Shown here one piece after another: positions 1 to 9,078 of a stretch of 64,000 nucleotides of DNA. Made by a program: the position numbers and the translations under genes. The first letter of the stretch is position 1. Each line of letters opens with the position of its first letter. The DNA lies in the NCBI RefSeq assembly GCF_900110615.1, contig NZ_FOEI01000009.1:1-64000 (forward strand), written 5' to 3'. The stretch is from Flavobacterium urocaniciphilum. GTDB lineage: Bacteria; Bacteroidota; Bacteroidia; Flavobacteriales; Flavobacteriaceae. The notes below the pieces were generated by a model. It searched no databases. It was not told where the DNA came from and saw nothing but the letters and a program-made list of their open reading frames with translations.

Positions 1-656
1 GACTTAACCATGAAAAATGGTTTGAATTTTACACTTTGGTTGATATCAAATACATAACCTCCGGTAAAGAAATAATGGCTCGATTCGTTTCCGTAGCTTC
101 TTCCATCAAAATCTAAGTGTTTTGCCTTTAACATATTTGGAACCGAAACTCCTAAATAATACTTATCCGTATAGTAAAAAGCTCCTGTACCAAAGTTAAA
201 GTAACTGTTACTTACATCTTGTCCGAAAACCCCATCTTGTGGATCGGGTAACGTATTATAAACTTCTGAAAGTAAATCTACATTATGTAAGGTTAATCCC
301 GATTTGATACCTAACGCTAATTTGTGTTCTCCTCCTAATTTTAAAGTATAAGAGAAATCTGCATACACATTATTCTCCTCAACAGGACCTATTTTATCAG
401 AGACTACAGATAAACCTAATCCAACATTCTTTCCCACTGGACTATGACCAAAAAAAGTAGCTGTGGTTGGTGCATCCTCTATCTCGACCCATTGCTTTCT
501 GTACAATAATCCCATAGACAAATTCTCTTTGCTTCCCGCATAGGCTGGGTTCATTACACTCATGTTGTACATGTATTGAGTGTAGTGCGGATCTTGCTGA
601 GCAAAACCAAAAACACCTAAAAACAAAATAACTATTTGAACAATTCTATTTTTCAT
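1..656 (-). CDS. PorP/SprF family outer-membrane protein (3' end outside window)
   Basis: The visible 218 residues start with a signal peptide (MKNRIVQIVILFLGVFGFAQ), followed at once by QDPHYTQYMYNMSVMNPAYA, the hallmark N-terminus of the PorP/SprF family, and then by alternating beta-strand segments. The C-terminus lies beyond the left edge. Members are outer-membrane proteins that work with the type IX secretion system. SprF is needed for export of the SprB adhesin, and sprF-like genes usually follow the gene of their large adhesin. Here the gene starts 11 bases after the stop of a giant type B adhesin on the same strand, so the two are very probably one operon and this protein probably helps deliver or attach that adhesin. 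The family call is firm; the pairing is inference from context. Confidence 0.93.
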   Translation of the reverse strand, partial: MKNRIVQIVILFLGVFGFAQQDPHYTQYMYNMSVMNPAYAGSKENLSMGLLYRKQWVEIEDAPTTATFFGHSPVGKNVGLGLSVVSDKIGPVEENNVYADFSYTLKLGGEHKLALGIKSGLTLHNVDLLSEVYNTLPDPQDGVFGQDVSNSYFNFGTGAFYYTDKYYLGVSVPNMLKAKHLDFDGRSYGNESSHYFFTGGYVFDINQSVKFKPFFMVK

Positions 657-667
657 ATTTATTGCTT

Positions 668-3600
668 TTAATTTTCTCTATTTAAATAAACCCAACCTGT
701 TTTAACTTGACCATTTGAAAATGTTAAAACATAATAATAAGTTCCAGAAGGTAATTCTTTTCCATTATTTGTAAAACCTTTCCACTCATTAACATATTTA
801 TCTTTACTATATACTTCTAGTCCATAACGATTGAAAATTTCTGCTCTTTCAACATTTAGTCCAGTCAAATTCCAAGAATCATTCAATCCATCATTGTTTG
901 GAGAAAGTCCTTTTGGAATTTCACATAAATCACCAGTAGTACTAATATAATCTATAGTTGTACATGAATTTACAGTGGCTCTTACTTCATAAGTATCCAT
1001 ACTTGTGATCACAATTGTAGCTTGATTTCCAATCATGTCACCTGCAGAATTATACCATTCAAATGTTGCAGTACCATTATCAACAGAAGCTGTAATTTCA
1101 TAATTTGTTCCATTACAACCAGAATTAAACGAAATTATTGGAGATGGTAACATTGACGCATTACTAAAAGATGTTGATGCATTAGAAGTACAACTTCCAT
1201 TATTTGATACCACTATATAACTTGTTCCTATAGTCATTCCAGAAATAATTCCACCAGCACCAATTGTAGGTCCAGAAGGTGTAAATAAATAAGTTAACAA
1301 ATTATCATAGTTTGTAATAATACTACTTCCATCTGCAGTACAAGTTGGAGCAGTTGTTGAAATAGTAGGTATTGTAGGTGTTGATAACATTGTTGCATTG
1401 CTAAATGATACTGAAGCATTAGATGTACAACTTCCGTTATTAGAAATTACAGTATAACTATTTCCTAATATCATTCCAGAAATTAAACCTCCTGCACCAA
1501 CTGTAGGTCCAGATGGAGTAAAATTATATGTGTTAGATGAACTATAATTAGTAATTGTTGAACTTCCATTAGCGAAACAAGTTGCAGCAGTAGTAGATAC
1601 TGATGGAACAGCTGGCGCTGCTAACTGACATTGAACTGTAAAACTAGCCGAAGTTGCCGAACATGTTGTTGCATTTGTAGCTGTAATAGTATAAGAAGTT
1701 CCACAGGTAAATCCTGAAACTACACCACCTGCACCTACAGATAATCCTGCTGGAGTAGAAGTATAGGTTAAGGCACCATTATAATTAGAAACCGAAGCCG
1801 TTCCATCTGCAAAACATGTCGCTGCAGCAGTTGAAACTGTTGGAACAGCTGGAGCTACCAATTGACATTGAACGGTAAAACTTGCAGAAGTTGCTGAACA
1901 TGTAGCCGCATTTGTTGCAGTTATAGTATAAGAAGTACCACATGTAAATCCTGAAACTACACCACCTGTACCCACAGATAAACCTGCTGGAGTAGAAGTA
2001 TACGTTAAAGTTGCTGAATAATTTGAAACCGTTGCCGTTCCATCTGCAAAACATGTTGCTGGAGTAGTTGAAACTGTTGGAGCAGCTGGAGCAGTTAACT
2101 GACATTGAACCGTAAAACTAACTGAAGTTGCCGAACATGTTGTTGCATTTGTAGCTGTAATAGTATAAGAAGTTCCACAGGTAAATCCTGAAACTACACC
2201 ACCTGCACCTACAGATAATCCTGCTGGAGTAGAAGTATAGGTTAAGGCAGCCGAATAATTAGTAACCGTTGCCGTTCCATCTGCAAAACATGTTGCTGGA
2301 GTAGTTGAAACTGTAGGAACAGCTGGCGCTACTAACTGACATTGAACGGTAAAACTAGCAGAAGTTGCCGAACAAGTTGCTGCATTAGTCGCTGTTATAG
2401 TATAAGAATTTCCACATGTAAATCCTGTAACCACACCACCTGCACCTACAGATAATCCAGCTGGTGTAGAAGTATACGTTAAAGTTGCTGAATAATTTGA
2501 AACCGTTGCCGTTCCATCTGCAAAACAAGTCGCTGCAGTAGTCGAAACTGTTGGAACAGCTGGCGCTACTAACTGACATTGAACGGTAAAACTAGCAGAA
2601 GTTGCCGAACAAGTTGCTGCATTTGTAGCTGTAATTGTATAAGAAGTTCCACATGTAAATCCTGAAACTACACCACCTGTACCCACAGATAATCCTGCTG
2701 GAGTAGAAGTATAGGTTAAAGCAGCTGAATAATTTGATACCGTAGCCGTTCCGTCTGCAAAACAAGTTGCTGCAGTTGTTGAAACTGTTGGAATAGCTGG
2801 TGCTACTAACTGACATTGAACCGTAAAACTTGAAGAAGTTGCCGAACATGTTGCTGCATTAGTTGCAGTAATAGTATAAGAAGTTCCACAAGTAAATCCT
2901 GAAACTACACCACCTGCACTCACAGATAATCCTGCTGGATTAGAAGTATAAGTTAAGGCAGCCGAATAATTAGTAACCGTTGCCGTTCCATCTGCAAAAC
3001 ATGTTGCTGCAGTTGTTGAAACTGTTGGAACAGCTGGCGCTGCTAACTGACATTGAACAGTAAAACTTACAGAAGTAGCTGAGCATGTTGCTGCATTAGT
3101 TGCCGTAATTGTAAAAGACGTTCCACATGTAAATCCTGAAACCGTACCGCCTGCACCCACAGATAATCCTGCTGGAGTAGAAGTATAGGTTAAAGTTGCA
3201 GAATAATTAGAAACTGTTGCCGTTCCATTAGCAAAACAAGTTGCCGCAGTTGTTGAAACAGTTGGAACAGAAGGTGCTGCTAGCTGACATTGAACGGTAA
3301 AACTAGCAGAAGTAGCTGAGCATGTTGCTGCATTAGTCGCTGTAATTGTATAAGACGTTCCACATGTAAATCCTGAAACTACCCCACCTGCACCCACAGA
3401 TAATCCTGCTGGAGTAGAAGTATAAGTTAAAGTTGCCGAATAATTAGAAACTGTTGCCGTTCCGTCTGCAATACATGTTGCAGCAGTAGTAGATATTGTT
3501 GGAACTGCTGGTCCTGATAATTGAGCTGCATTACTAAATGATGAGGATGATGATGAAGTACAGCCAGCATTAGTAGATGTAGCTGTATAACTTGTACCAA

Positions 3601-6600
3601 TGATCATTCCAGAAATTAAACCACCTGCTCCAACTGTTGGGCCAGTAGGTGTGAAAGTATAAGTGTTTGAAGCGTTATAATTTGTTATTGTAGAATTTCC
3701 GTCTGCAAAACAAGTAGGTGCAGCTGTAGAAACTACAGGAGTAGGTTGAGCTGCTAGCTGACATTCAATTGTAAAACTTGACGAAGTTGCTGAACACGTT
3801 GCTGCATTAGTAGCTGTAATAGTATATGATGTTCCACATGTAAATCCTGAAACCACACCACCTGCACCAATTGTTAAGCCTGCTGGAGTTGAAGTATAGG
3901 TTAAAGTTGGAGAATAATTAGAAACTGTTGCCGTTCCATTAGCTAAACAAGTAGCAGTTGTAGTAGATACAGCTGGAACAGCTGGGGCTGCTAATTGACA
4001 TTGAACCGTAAAACTTGCAGAAGTAGCCGAACATGTTGCTGCATTTGTAGCTGTAATAGTATAAGAAGTTCCACAAATGAATCCAGAAACCGTACCACCT
4101 GCACCAACAGATAAACCTGCTGGAGTAGAAGTATAGGTTAAAGTTGCAGAATAATTTGAAACAGTAGCCGTTCCATTTGCAAAACAAGTTGCTGCAGTAG
4201 TCGAAACTGTTGGAACAGCTGGCGATATTAACTGACATTGAACCGTAAAACTTCCAGAAGTAGCCGAACACGTTGCTGCATTAGTTGCAGTAATGGTATA
4301 TGATGTTCCACAAGTAAATCCTGTAACTACACCGCCTGCACCTACAGATAAACCTACTGGAGTAGAAGTATACGTTAAAGCTGCATTATAATTAGAAACT
4401 GTTGCTGTTCCATTAGCAAAACAAGTTGCTGCAGTAGTCGAAACTGTAGGAACAGCTGGCGCAGCTAACTGACATTGAACCGTAAAACTTGCAGAAGTTG
4501 CTGAACATGTTGCTGCGTTAGTCGCCGTAATTGTATAAGAAGTTCCACACGTAAATCCAGTAACCGTACCACCTGCACCAACAGATAAACCTGCTGGAGT
4601 AGAAGTATACGTTAAGGCTGCAGAATAATTAGAAACTGTTGCCGTTCCATTAGCAAAACAAGTCGCTGCAGTTGTTGAAACTGTTGGAACAGCTGGCGTT
4701 ATTAACTGACATTGAACCGTAAAACTAGCAGAAGTTGCTGAACATGTTGCTGCATTTGTAGCTGTAATTGTATATGAAGTTCCACAAGTAAATCCTGTAA
4801 CCACACCACCTGCACCCACAGTTAATCCTGCTGGAGTAGAAGTATAGGTTATAGTTGCAGAATAATTTGAAACAGTAGCCGTTCCATTTGCAAAACATGT
4901 TGCTGCAGTTGTTGAAACTGTAGGAACAGCTGGGGCTGCTAATTGACATTGAACCGTAAAACTAGCAGAAGTTGCCGAACATGTTGCTGCATTAGTCGCC
5001 GTAATTGTATAAGACGTTCCACATGTAAATCCTGAAACTAAACCACCTGCACCCACAGATATACCAGCTGGAGTTGAAGTATAGGTTAAGGCTGCATTAT
5101 AATTTGAAACTGTTGCCGTTCCATTAGCAAAACAAGTCGCTGCAGTAGTTGATACTGTTGGAACTGCTGGAGCTACCAATTGACATTGAACGGTAAAACT
5201 TGCAGAAGTTGCCGAACATGTTGCTGCATTAGTCGCCGTAATTGTATATGATGTTCCACATGTAAATCCTGAAACTACACCACCTGCACCAACTGTTAAT
5301 CCTGCTGGAGTAGAAGTATAAGTTAAGGTAGCATTATAATTAGAAACTGTTGCCGTTCCATTAGCAAAACATGTCGCTGCAGTAGTAGATACTGTAGGAA
5401 CAGCTGGTGCTGCTAACTGACATTGTACGGTAAAACTTGCAGAAGTTGTAGAACACAATGCCGCATTAGTCGCTGTAATAGTATAAGAAGTTCCACATGT
5501 AAAGCCTGAAATCGCACCACCTGCACCAACTGTTAATCCTGCTGGAGTAGAAGTATAGGTTAATGTAGCATTATAATTAGAAACTGTTGCCGTTCCATTA
5601 GCAAAACAAGTTGCTGCAGTTGTAGTTACTGTTGGAGTTGTTAAAGGGCTATTTACCGTTACAACAATAGTAAAAGTATCTGTACAAACAGCAGGAGCCG
5701 TTCCTGAAGAAGCAGTAACTGTATAAGTTGCTGTTGCAGATGATCCTGTAATATTTGTTAAGGTTTGACTGATTGAAGTTTGAGGTACTGCTTGAGCACT
5801 TCCTCCAGTAATTGCACCACCAGGACTAATTACAGGCGCTCCCCAAGTATATGTAGTTCCAGGAGGAACAATATCTGGTAAAGTATTTACAGGAGTAACA
5901 GTAAATGCATTTCCTGAGCATATATTAGCAGTAGTATCTGCAATTAATGGCATAGCTACAGTAACTGTTTGGCTTTCAGTTTTTTTACATCCTAAAGCAT
6001 CTGTTACTTCTAATGAAATAGTATAGTTTCCACCTGTTGTATAAGTATGAGAAGGATTTTGTAGCGTAGATGTTGTTCCATCTCCAAAAGTCCATAAGTA
6101 AGTTGAAAATGCTCCAGTATTACAAGTCTTTGTAAAATTATAAACACCACATGAAGGGTTCGTAAAAGTATACATTGCATCTGGACCTATAGTTGCTGTT
6201 CCGCCTGTCCAAGTAAAATTAAAACCAGAATTGGTTAATGAAAAGTTATCAATAATTAATGCATACGTATGCCCTGCAATTAATGTTGGAGGTGCTGCAA
6301 TTCCACCAGCTTGACATCCTGGAGGTCCACCACAATCATTAGCGCCATAAGTTGTACAAGGATTGGCAACACTTGTTACACCTGTTGAACCTGCACATCC
6401 ACTATAATTACAAACTACTTGAGTAGCACCACCTACAGTTCCACCACCAGGAGTAATTGCACATCCTGAAGTGGTAATGTCATATACTGCAAAATCATAA
6501 TCATCAGTATTTACAACAGGATCAATAATAAATTCAATAGTTCCGCCACAACCAACGGTAAATTTATACCATTTTGATTGTCTTTCATCGGTCATTAAAC

Positions 6601-7204
6601 ATCCAAAAGCAGATAAATTTTCATTAGAAGTATTTCCAAAAACGGCTCCACTTCCAGCAGTTGAACTTCCTTGTCCGAAAGTAGAATTGTCACATAAAAT
6701 TGCGGCAGTTCCACAATCTTGGCCAGAAATTGGAGGTGGAGAAGATGTGGTAACACAAGTTGTAAATGTTCCTGGAGTTTGACCTGCTCCAGATGCATTT
6801 GAAATTGTATAATAATATGTTGTACCAATGGTTAAACCAGTAAAAGTAACGTTTTGAGGAGAAGCAGAGCAGTTACTTCCTACTAAAGTAAAAGTACTTG
6901 CACATGTTCCTTCAACTAAGATTAACTCCATTGTTCCAACAAATGTTCCTGCTGTATTTGTAAAAGTTGCCTGAGTTCCTGTTGACACAAAAGTATACCA
7001 AACATCTGGATGGTTTGAAGCGTTATTTCCATTTTGACAACCAACAACATTGTTCCAAGTGTCTGTTGCTGCTACGGTTGTTCCTGATACACAAGTTCCA
7101 TTTGGAGTTATTGATTGAGCGTTAGTACAAGTATTATTTGCAGGTTGCGCATATCCTAATAAAAATGAAAAAAAGGTAAATACTAGAAGTAAGTTATTCT
7201 TCAT
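668..7204 (-). CDS. Giant repeat adhesin with gliding-motility type C-terminal domain (T9SS type B cargo)
   Basis: The protein has 2178 residues from the chosen start. An upstream in-frame start 20 codons earlier was rejected because MKNNLLLVFTFFSFLLGYAQ is a clear signal peptide. Order of parts: two Cys-containing beta domains (about 25-340) of a kind common in Bacteroidota surface proteins; a PKD domain (about 345-420, YLWTFGDGTTST); a PKD-like domain (about 425-520); 19 tandem repeats of about 79 residues (about 525-2020); a short linker; and a terminal domain of about 83 residues starting PKGLSPNNDGLNDSWNL and ending WVYLNREN. That last domain matches the gliding-motility-associated CTD used as a type B T9SS signal. 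SprB-like adhesins of this build are carried along the cell surface during gliding. The ligand cannot be predicted. The next gene is a PorP/SprF homologue. Confidence 0.93.
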   Translation of the reverse strand: MKNNLLLVFTFFSFLLGYAQPANNTCTNAQSITPNGTCVSGTTVAATDTWNNVVGCQNGNNASNHPDVWYTFVSTGTQATFTNTAGTFVGTMELILVEGTCASTFTLVGSNCSASPQNVTFTGLTIGTTYYYTISNASGAGQTPGTFTTCVTTSSPPPISGQDCGTAAILCDNSTFGQGSSTAGSGAVFGNTSNENLSAFGCLMTDERQSKWYKFTVGCGGTIEFIIDPVVNTDDYDFAVYDITTSGCAITPGGGTVGGATQVVCNYSGCAGSTGVTSVANPCTTYGANDCGGPPGCQAGGIAAPPTLIAGHTYALIIDNFSLTNSGFNFTWTGGTATIGPDAMYTFTNPSCGVYNFTKTCNTGAFSTYLWTFGDGTTSTLQNPSHTYTTGGNYTISLEVTDALGCKKTESQTVTVAMPLIADTTANICSGNAFTVTPVNTLPDIVPPGTTYTWGAPVISPGGAITGGSAQAVPQTSISQTLTNITGSSATATYTVTASSGTAPAVCTDTFTIVVTVNSPLTTPTVTTTAATCFANGTATVSNYNATLTYTSTPAGLTVGAGGAISGFTCGTSYTITATNAALCSTTSASFTVQCQLAAPAVPTVSTTAATCFANGTATVSNYNATLTYTSTPAGLTVGAGGVVSGFTCGTSYTITATNAATCSATSASFTVQCQLVAPAVPTVSTTAATCFANGTATVSNYNAALTYTSTPAGISVGAGGLVSGFTCGTSYTITATNAATCSATSASFTVQCQLAAPAVPTVSTTAATCFANGTATVSNYSATITYTSTPAGLTVGAGGVVTGFTCGTSYTITATNAATCSATSASFTVQCQLITPAVPTVSTTAATCFANGTATVSNYSAALTYTSTPAGLSVGAGGTVTGFTCGTSYTITATNAATCSATSASFTVQCQLAAPAVPTVSTTAATCFANGTATVSNYNAALTYTSTPVGLSVGAGGVVTGFTCGTSYTITATNAATCSATSGSFTVQCQLISPAVPTVSTTAATCFANGTATVSNYSATLTYTSTPAGLSVGAGGTVSGFICGTSYTITATNAATCSATSASFTVQCQLAAPAVPAVSTTTATCLANGTATVSNYSPTLTYTSTPAGLTIGAGGVVSGFTCGTSYTITATNAATCSATSSSFTIECQLAAQPTPVVSTAAPTCFADGNSTITNYNASNTYTFTPTGPTVGAGGLISGMIIGTSYTATSTNAGCTSSSSSSFSNAAQLSGPAVPTISTTAATCIADGTATVSNYSATLTYTSTPAGLSVGAGGVVSGFTCGTSYTITATNAATCSATSASFTVQCQLAAPSVPTVSTTAATCFANGTATVSNYSATLTYTSTPAGLSVGAGGTVSGFTCGTSFTITATNAATCSATSVSFTVQCQLAAPAVPTVSTTAATCFADGTATVTNYSAALTYTSNPAGLSVSAGGVVSGFTCGTSYTITATNAATCSATSSSFTVQCQLVAPAIPTVSTTAATCFADGTATVSNYSAALTYTSTPAGLSVGTGGVVSGFTCGTSYTITATNAATCSATSASFTVQCQLVAPAVPTVSTTAATCFADGTATVSNYSATLTYTSTPAGLSVGAGGVVTGFTCGNSYTITATNAATCSATSASFTVQCQLVAPAVPTVSTTPATCFADGTATVTNYSAALTYTSTPAGLSVGAGGVVSGFTCGTSYTITATNATTCSATSVSFTVQCQLTAPAAPTVSTTPATCFADGTATVSNYSATLTYTSTPAGLSVGTGGVVSGFTCGTSYTITATNAATCSATSASFTVQCQLVAPAVPTVSTAAATCFADGTASVSNYNGALTYTSTPAGLSVGAGGVVSGFTCGTSYTITATNATTCSATSASFTVQCQLAAPAVPSVSTTAATCFANGSSTITNYSSSNTYNFTPSGPTVGAGGLISGMILGNSYTVISNNGSCTSNASVSFSNATMLSTPTIPTISTTAPTCTADGSSIITNYDNLLTYLFTPSGPTIGAGGIISGMTIGTSYIVVSNNGSCTSNASTSFSNASMLPSPIISFNSGCNGTNYEITASVDNGTATFEWYNSAGDMIGNQATIVITSMDTYEVRATVNSCTTIDYISTTGDLCEIPKGLSPNNDGLNDSWNLTGLNVERAEIFNRYGLEVYSKDKYVNEWKGFTNNGKELPSGTYYYVLTFSNGQVKTGWVYLNREN
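1140..5630 (-). repeat. 19 tandem in-frame repeats of about 237 bp inside the adhesin gene
   Basis: Nineteen units follow one another without spacers. Sixteen are class A: 79 residues, with ATCFANGTATVSNY near the start, TSTPAGLSVGAGG in the middle, GTSYTITATNAATCSATS and VQCQL at the end, and four cysteines each. Units 9, 18 and 19 are class B: they have SGMIIGTSYT instead of GFTCGTSYT, end with SFSNA instead of TVQCQL, and carry two cysteines. Early units mostly read CFANG and late ones CFADG. Neighbouring copies differ mainly at synonymous sites, which fits duplication followed by conversion between copies. Copy number in such arrays is easily miscounted by short-read assembly. Confidence 0.95.
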
Positions 7205-7241
7205 AATAGTTTTTTTAAAGTAAAGAAATGATGATTGTTGC

Positions 7242-7559
7242 CTATAAATTATAATTAAACTCATCGACTGGTTTAAATTCTTTAGAAGAAATGTATTTTC
7301 TAGAAAGAATTATGACTTGAACATTTTTTCCCAATTCAAGTTTTACATTTTCATTTTCTTTTCTTTGAGATTCAATTAAAAGAAGTGTTTCTTCACTAAA
7401 AGCATATTGATTTTTAGTATCATTAATTATGAATTGATACGTGCCTTTTGCGGGTAATTTTTTTTGAGTTTCATTTATTTCTACAGGAGTAGAAGATTTT
7501 GTTTGTGAAAAGGTATTTATACAAAAAAGTATAAAAAAAGTTAATAAAAAATTTTTCAT
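7242..7559 (-). CDS. Small exported protein upstream of the adhesin
   Basis: The product has 105 residues, beginning with a signal peptide (MKNFLLTFFILFCINTFSQ). The mature part is short, charged and without cysteines, and I do not recognise a family. A central stretch (GTYQFIINDTKNQYAFSEET) looks like beta structure, followed by a Lys/Glu-rich segment. The stop is only 37 bases before the adhesin start on the same strand, and the long gap lies upstream of this gene, so it is probably the first gene of the adhesin-SprF operon. A periplasmic or surface accessory to the adhesin is possible but is only a guess from position. The ORF is convincing because of its signal peptide and its fit to the operon. 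Confidence 0.75.
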   Translation of the reverse strand: MKNFLLTFFILFCINTFSQTKSSTPVEINETQKKLPAKGTYQFIINDTKNQYAFSEETLLLIESQRKENENVKLELGKNVQVIILSRKYISSKEFKPVDEFNYNL

Positions 7560-7916
7560 TTTTGGGGTGGGTTTAAGTAATGTAAAAGTTAATATTAAAA
7601 TTATTTTAGTTACTTGAAAATAGCAGGTAGGAGCAAATAGAAATATGCCTATTTACTGAAGTTTATTATGTAGATTTTTTCATTTGGGCATCGCAATATA
7701 AAAAATATTTTAACATATTAACATAATTTTAATAATATTTTTAACAAAAACAATGTTATATAGAAAAATAATCACAAAAACATCATGTTTTATTGGAGTT
7801 TAGGCCAATTTTGAAATTAATAATTATATGTAATTGTTTATCAATTATTTAAAAAATTGTTTGTAATGAAATAGAATTTACATGAAAACGAATAGTTGTG
7901 AAGACACGAAAAATAA
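7560..7916. other. AT-rich intergenic region upstream of the adhesin operon
   Basis: This is the only gene-free stretch above 300 bases in the window. I find no convincing ORF or RNA gene. On the minus strand a near-match to the -7 box, TCTATTTG (7634-7641), lies about 75 bases before the start of the small exported gene and could be the operon promoter. It differs from TAnnTTTG at one position and no TTG is seen at the usual upstream distance. The rest is low-complexity A/T runs. Confidence 0.4.
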
Positions 7917-7950
7917 AAAACCCCAAACCTTTTAAAAGATTTGGGGTTTT
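7917..7950 (-). terminator. Terminator of the YugP-type protease gene
   Basis: Perfect 11-bp inverted repeat AAAACCCCAAA / TTTGGGGTTTT around a 12-base loop that is itself self-complementary. On the minus strand it is followed by a T-rich run, 18 bases after the protease stop codon. Confidence 0.85.
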
Positions 7951-7968
7951 AAATTGATATATTTAGTC

Positions 7969-8670
7969 TTAATCTCTCGATCCTAAAATTCGATATGCCC
8001 AATATAATAACGAAGCTAAAGCTCCTAAAGCGGCTACTAAATAGGTTCTTGCAGCCCATTTTAATGAGTCTTCGGCACCAGCATATTCTTCCTGACTTAA
8101 CATGTTTTTGTTTTTTAACCATGCTAAAGCTCTGTTACTGGCATCGTATTCTACAGGTAAAGTAATGAAACTGAAAGCTGTTGCAACTGCCATTAAAGCC
8201 AAACCTGTAAAAGCAATATAAAATCCAATACCCGATTTTGATGCAAATCCTAAAATAATTCCACCCATAATTAACCATTGCGATAAACTCGAAGAAACAT
8301 TTACCATTGGTACCATTTTAGAACGCATCGTTAACCATTCATACGCTTGCGCATGTTGTACGGCATGTCCGCATTCGTGAGCCGCTACTGCCGCTGCTGC
8401 TGCGTTGCGTTGGTTGTATACTGCTTCCGATAAGTTAACGGTTTTATCAGCTGGATTATAGTGGTCTGTTAATCTTCCTGGTGTAGAAATTACTTTTACA
8501 TCACGAATACCATGATCGGCTAGCATTTTCTCGGCAATCTCAGCACCCGACATGCCGTTTCTTAAAGATAATTTTGAATAATGCTCAAACTTACTTTTTA
8601 ATCTCGCACTAACCATCCAACTAAATAGAGCAATTGCTCCAATTATTAACATATAAGGTAAATCAAACAT
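7969..8670 (-). CDS. Zinc metallopeptidase, YugP-like membrane protease
   Basis: The product has 233 residues, the usual family length. An N-terminal membrane segment (MLIIGAIALFSWMV) precedes a domain with the zinc-protease motif HECGHAVQHAQAYEW near residue 100 (HExxH with Cys and Gly as the middle residues). Two or three further hydrophobic segments follow (IMGGIILGFASKSGIGFY; AFTGLALMAVATAFSF; LVAALGALASLLYWAYRIL). DHYNPADKTVNLSEAVY just before the motif is also characteristic. Members of this family (Zn_peptidase_2) are predicted membrane-bound proteases with few known substrates. The gene stands alone with its own terminator. Confidence 0.9.
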   Translation of the reverse strand: MFDLPYMLIIGAIALFSWMVSARLKSKFEHYSKLSLRNGMSGAEIAEKMLADHGIRDVKVISTPGRLTDHYNPADKTVNLSEAVYNQRNAAAAAVAAHECGHAVQHAQAYEWLTMRSKMVPMVNVSSSLSQWLIMGGIILGFASKSGIGFYIAFTGLALMAVATAFSFITLPVEYDASNRALAWLKNKNMLSQEEYAGAEDSLKWAARTYLVAALGALASLLYWAYRILGSRD

Positions 8671-8753
8671 AGTTTTTAATTTTAAAAATTTAAAGTTACA
8701 AAATTAGCATCAAATTACAAGCCAAAAATTACAAATGACAAGTTGACATTTTC

Positions 8754-8942
8754 TTATTTGCATATAGTTACAAATGCAATTAATTCTGTGTTTTCATAAT
8801 AAGTAAAAGATGTACTTATTATTTCATAACCTTCACTTGCTTTTTTGTTTAAAAATTCAGTTACTTCTTTGGCTAAATCATCTTTCATGCTGCCTTTAAA
8901 ACTTGATGCTTTTTTTAATACATGTACTTCGTGCTTTTTCAT
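8754..8942 (-). CDS. Small DUF4177-like protein
   Basis: The product has 62 residues and no signal peptide. The second half (FLNKKASEGYEIISTSFTYY then ELIAFVTICK) resembles the alpha-beta unit of DUF4177 proteins, where a helix ending in 'aeGYEivs' precedes two strands. The first half is rich in lysine. It lies between the protease and leuS genes on the same strand, separated from leuS by a terminator. Function unknown; the resemblance is by eye. Confidence 0.65.
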   Translation of the reverse strand: MKKHEVHVLKKASSFKGSMKDDLAKEVTEFLNKKASEGYEIISTSFTYYENTELIAFVTICK

Positions 8943-8991
8943 GGTTTTTTAATTTATTAGTAGAAAATGATGAAAAATTGTTACAAGAAAA

Positions 8992-9030
8992 AACCGCAGA
9001 CTTCAGCAACTATTCTGAAAATCTGCGGTT
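8992..9030 (-). terminator. Terminator of leuS
   Basis: Stem AACCGCAGA / TCTGCGGTT, with a second inverted pair (TTCAG / CTGAA) in the loop. On the minus strand it is followed by TTTTTTCTT. The bases between it and leuS contain GCTGAACAAGTTCAG, a further small palindrome. Confidence 0.85.
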
Positions 9031-9078
9031 AAATTTAAAAGATGCTGAACAAGTTCAGTATGACAAGTTTTTTTGATG

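Noticed and set aside
1785..4949. Several open frames inside the adhesin repeats that read as Cys/Asn/Phe-rich repeats
   Set aside because: They recur with the 237-bp period in another frame of the same strand and are by-products of the repeats; none has a signal peptide, promoter or sensible composition.
1140..5630. Tandem array as a possible CRISPR locus
   Set aside because: Units are 237 bp, contiguous, coding and without unique spacers.
7205..7264. Longer start for the adhesin (20 more codons)
   Set aside because: The extension would hide the signal peptide and overlap the stop of the upstream small gene.
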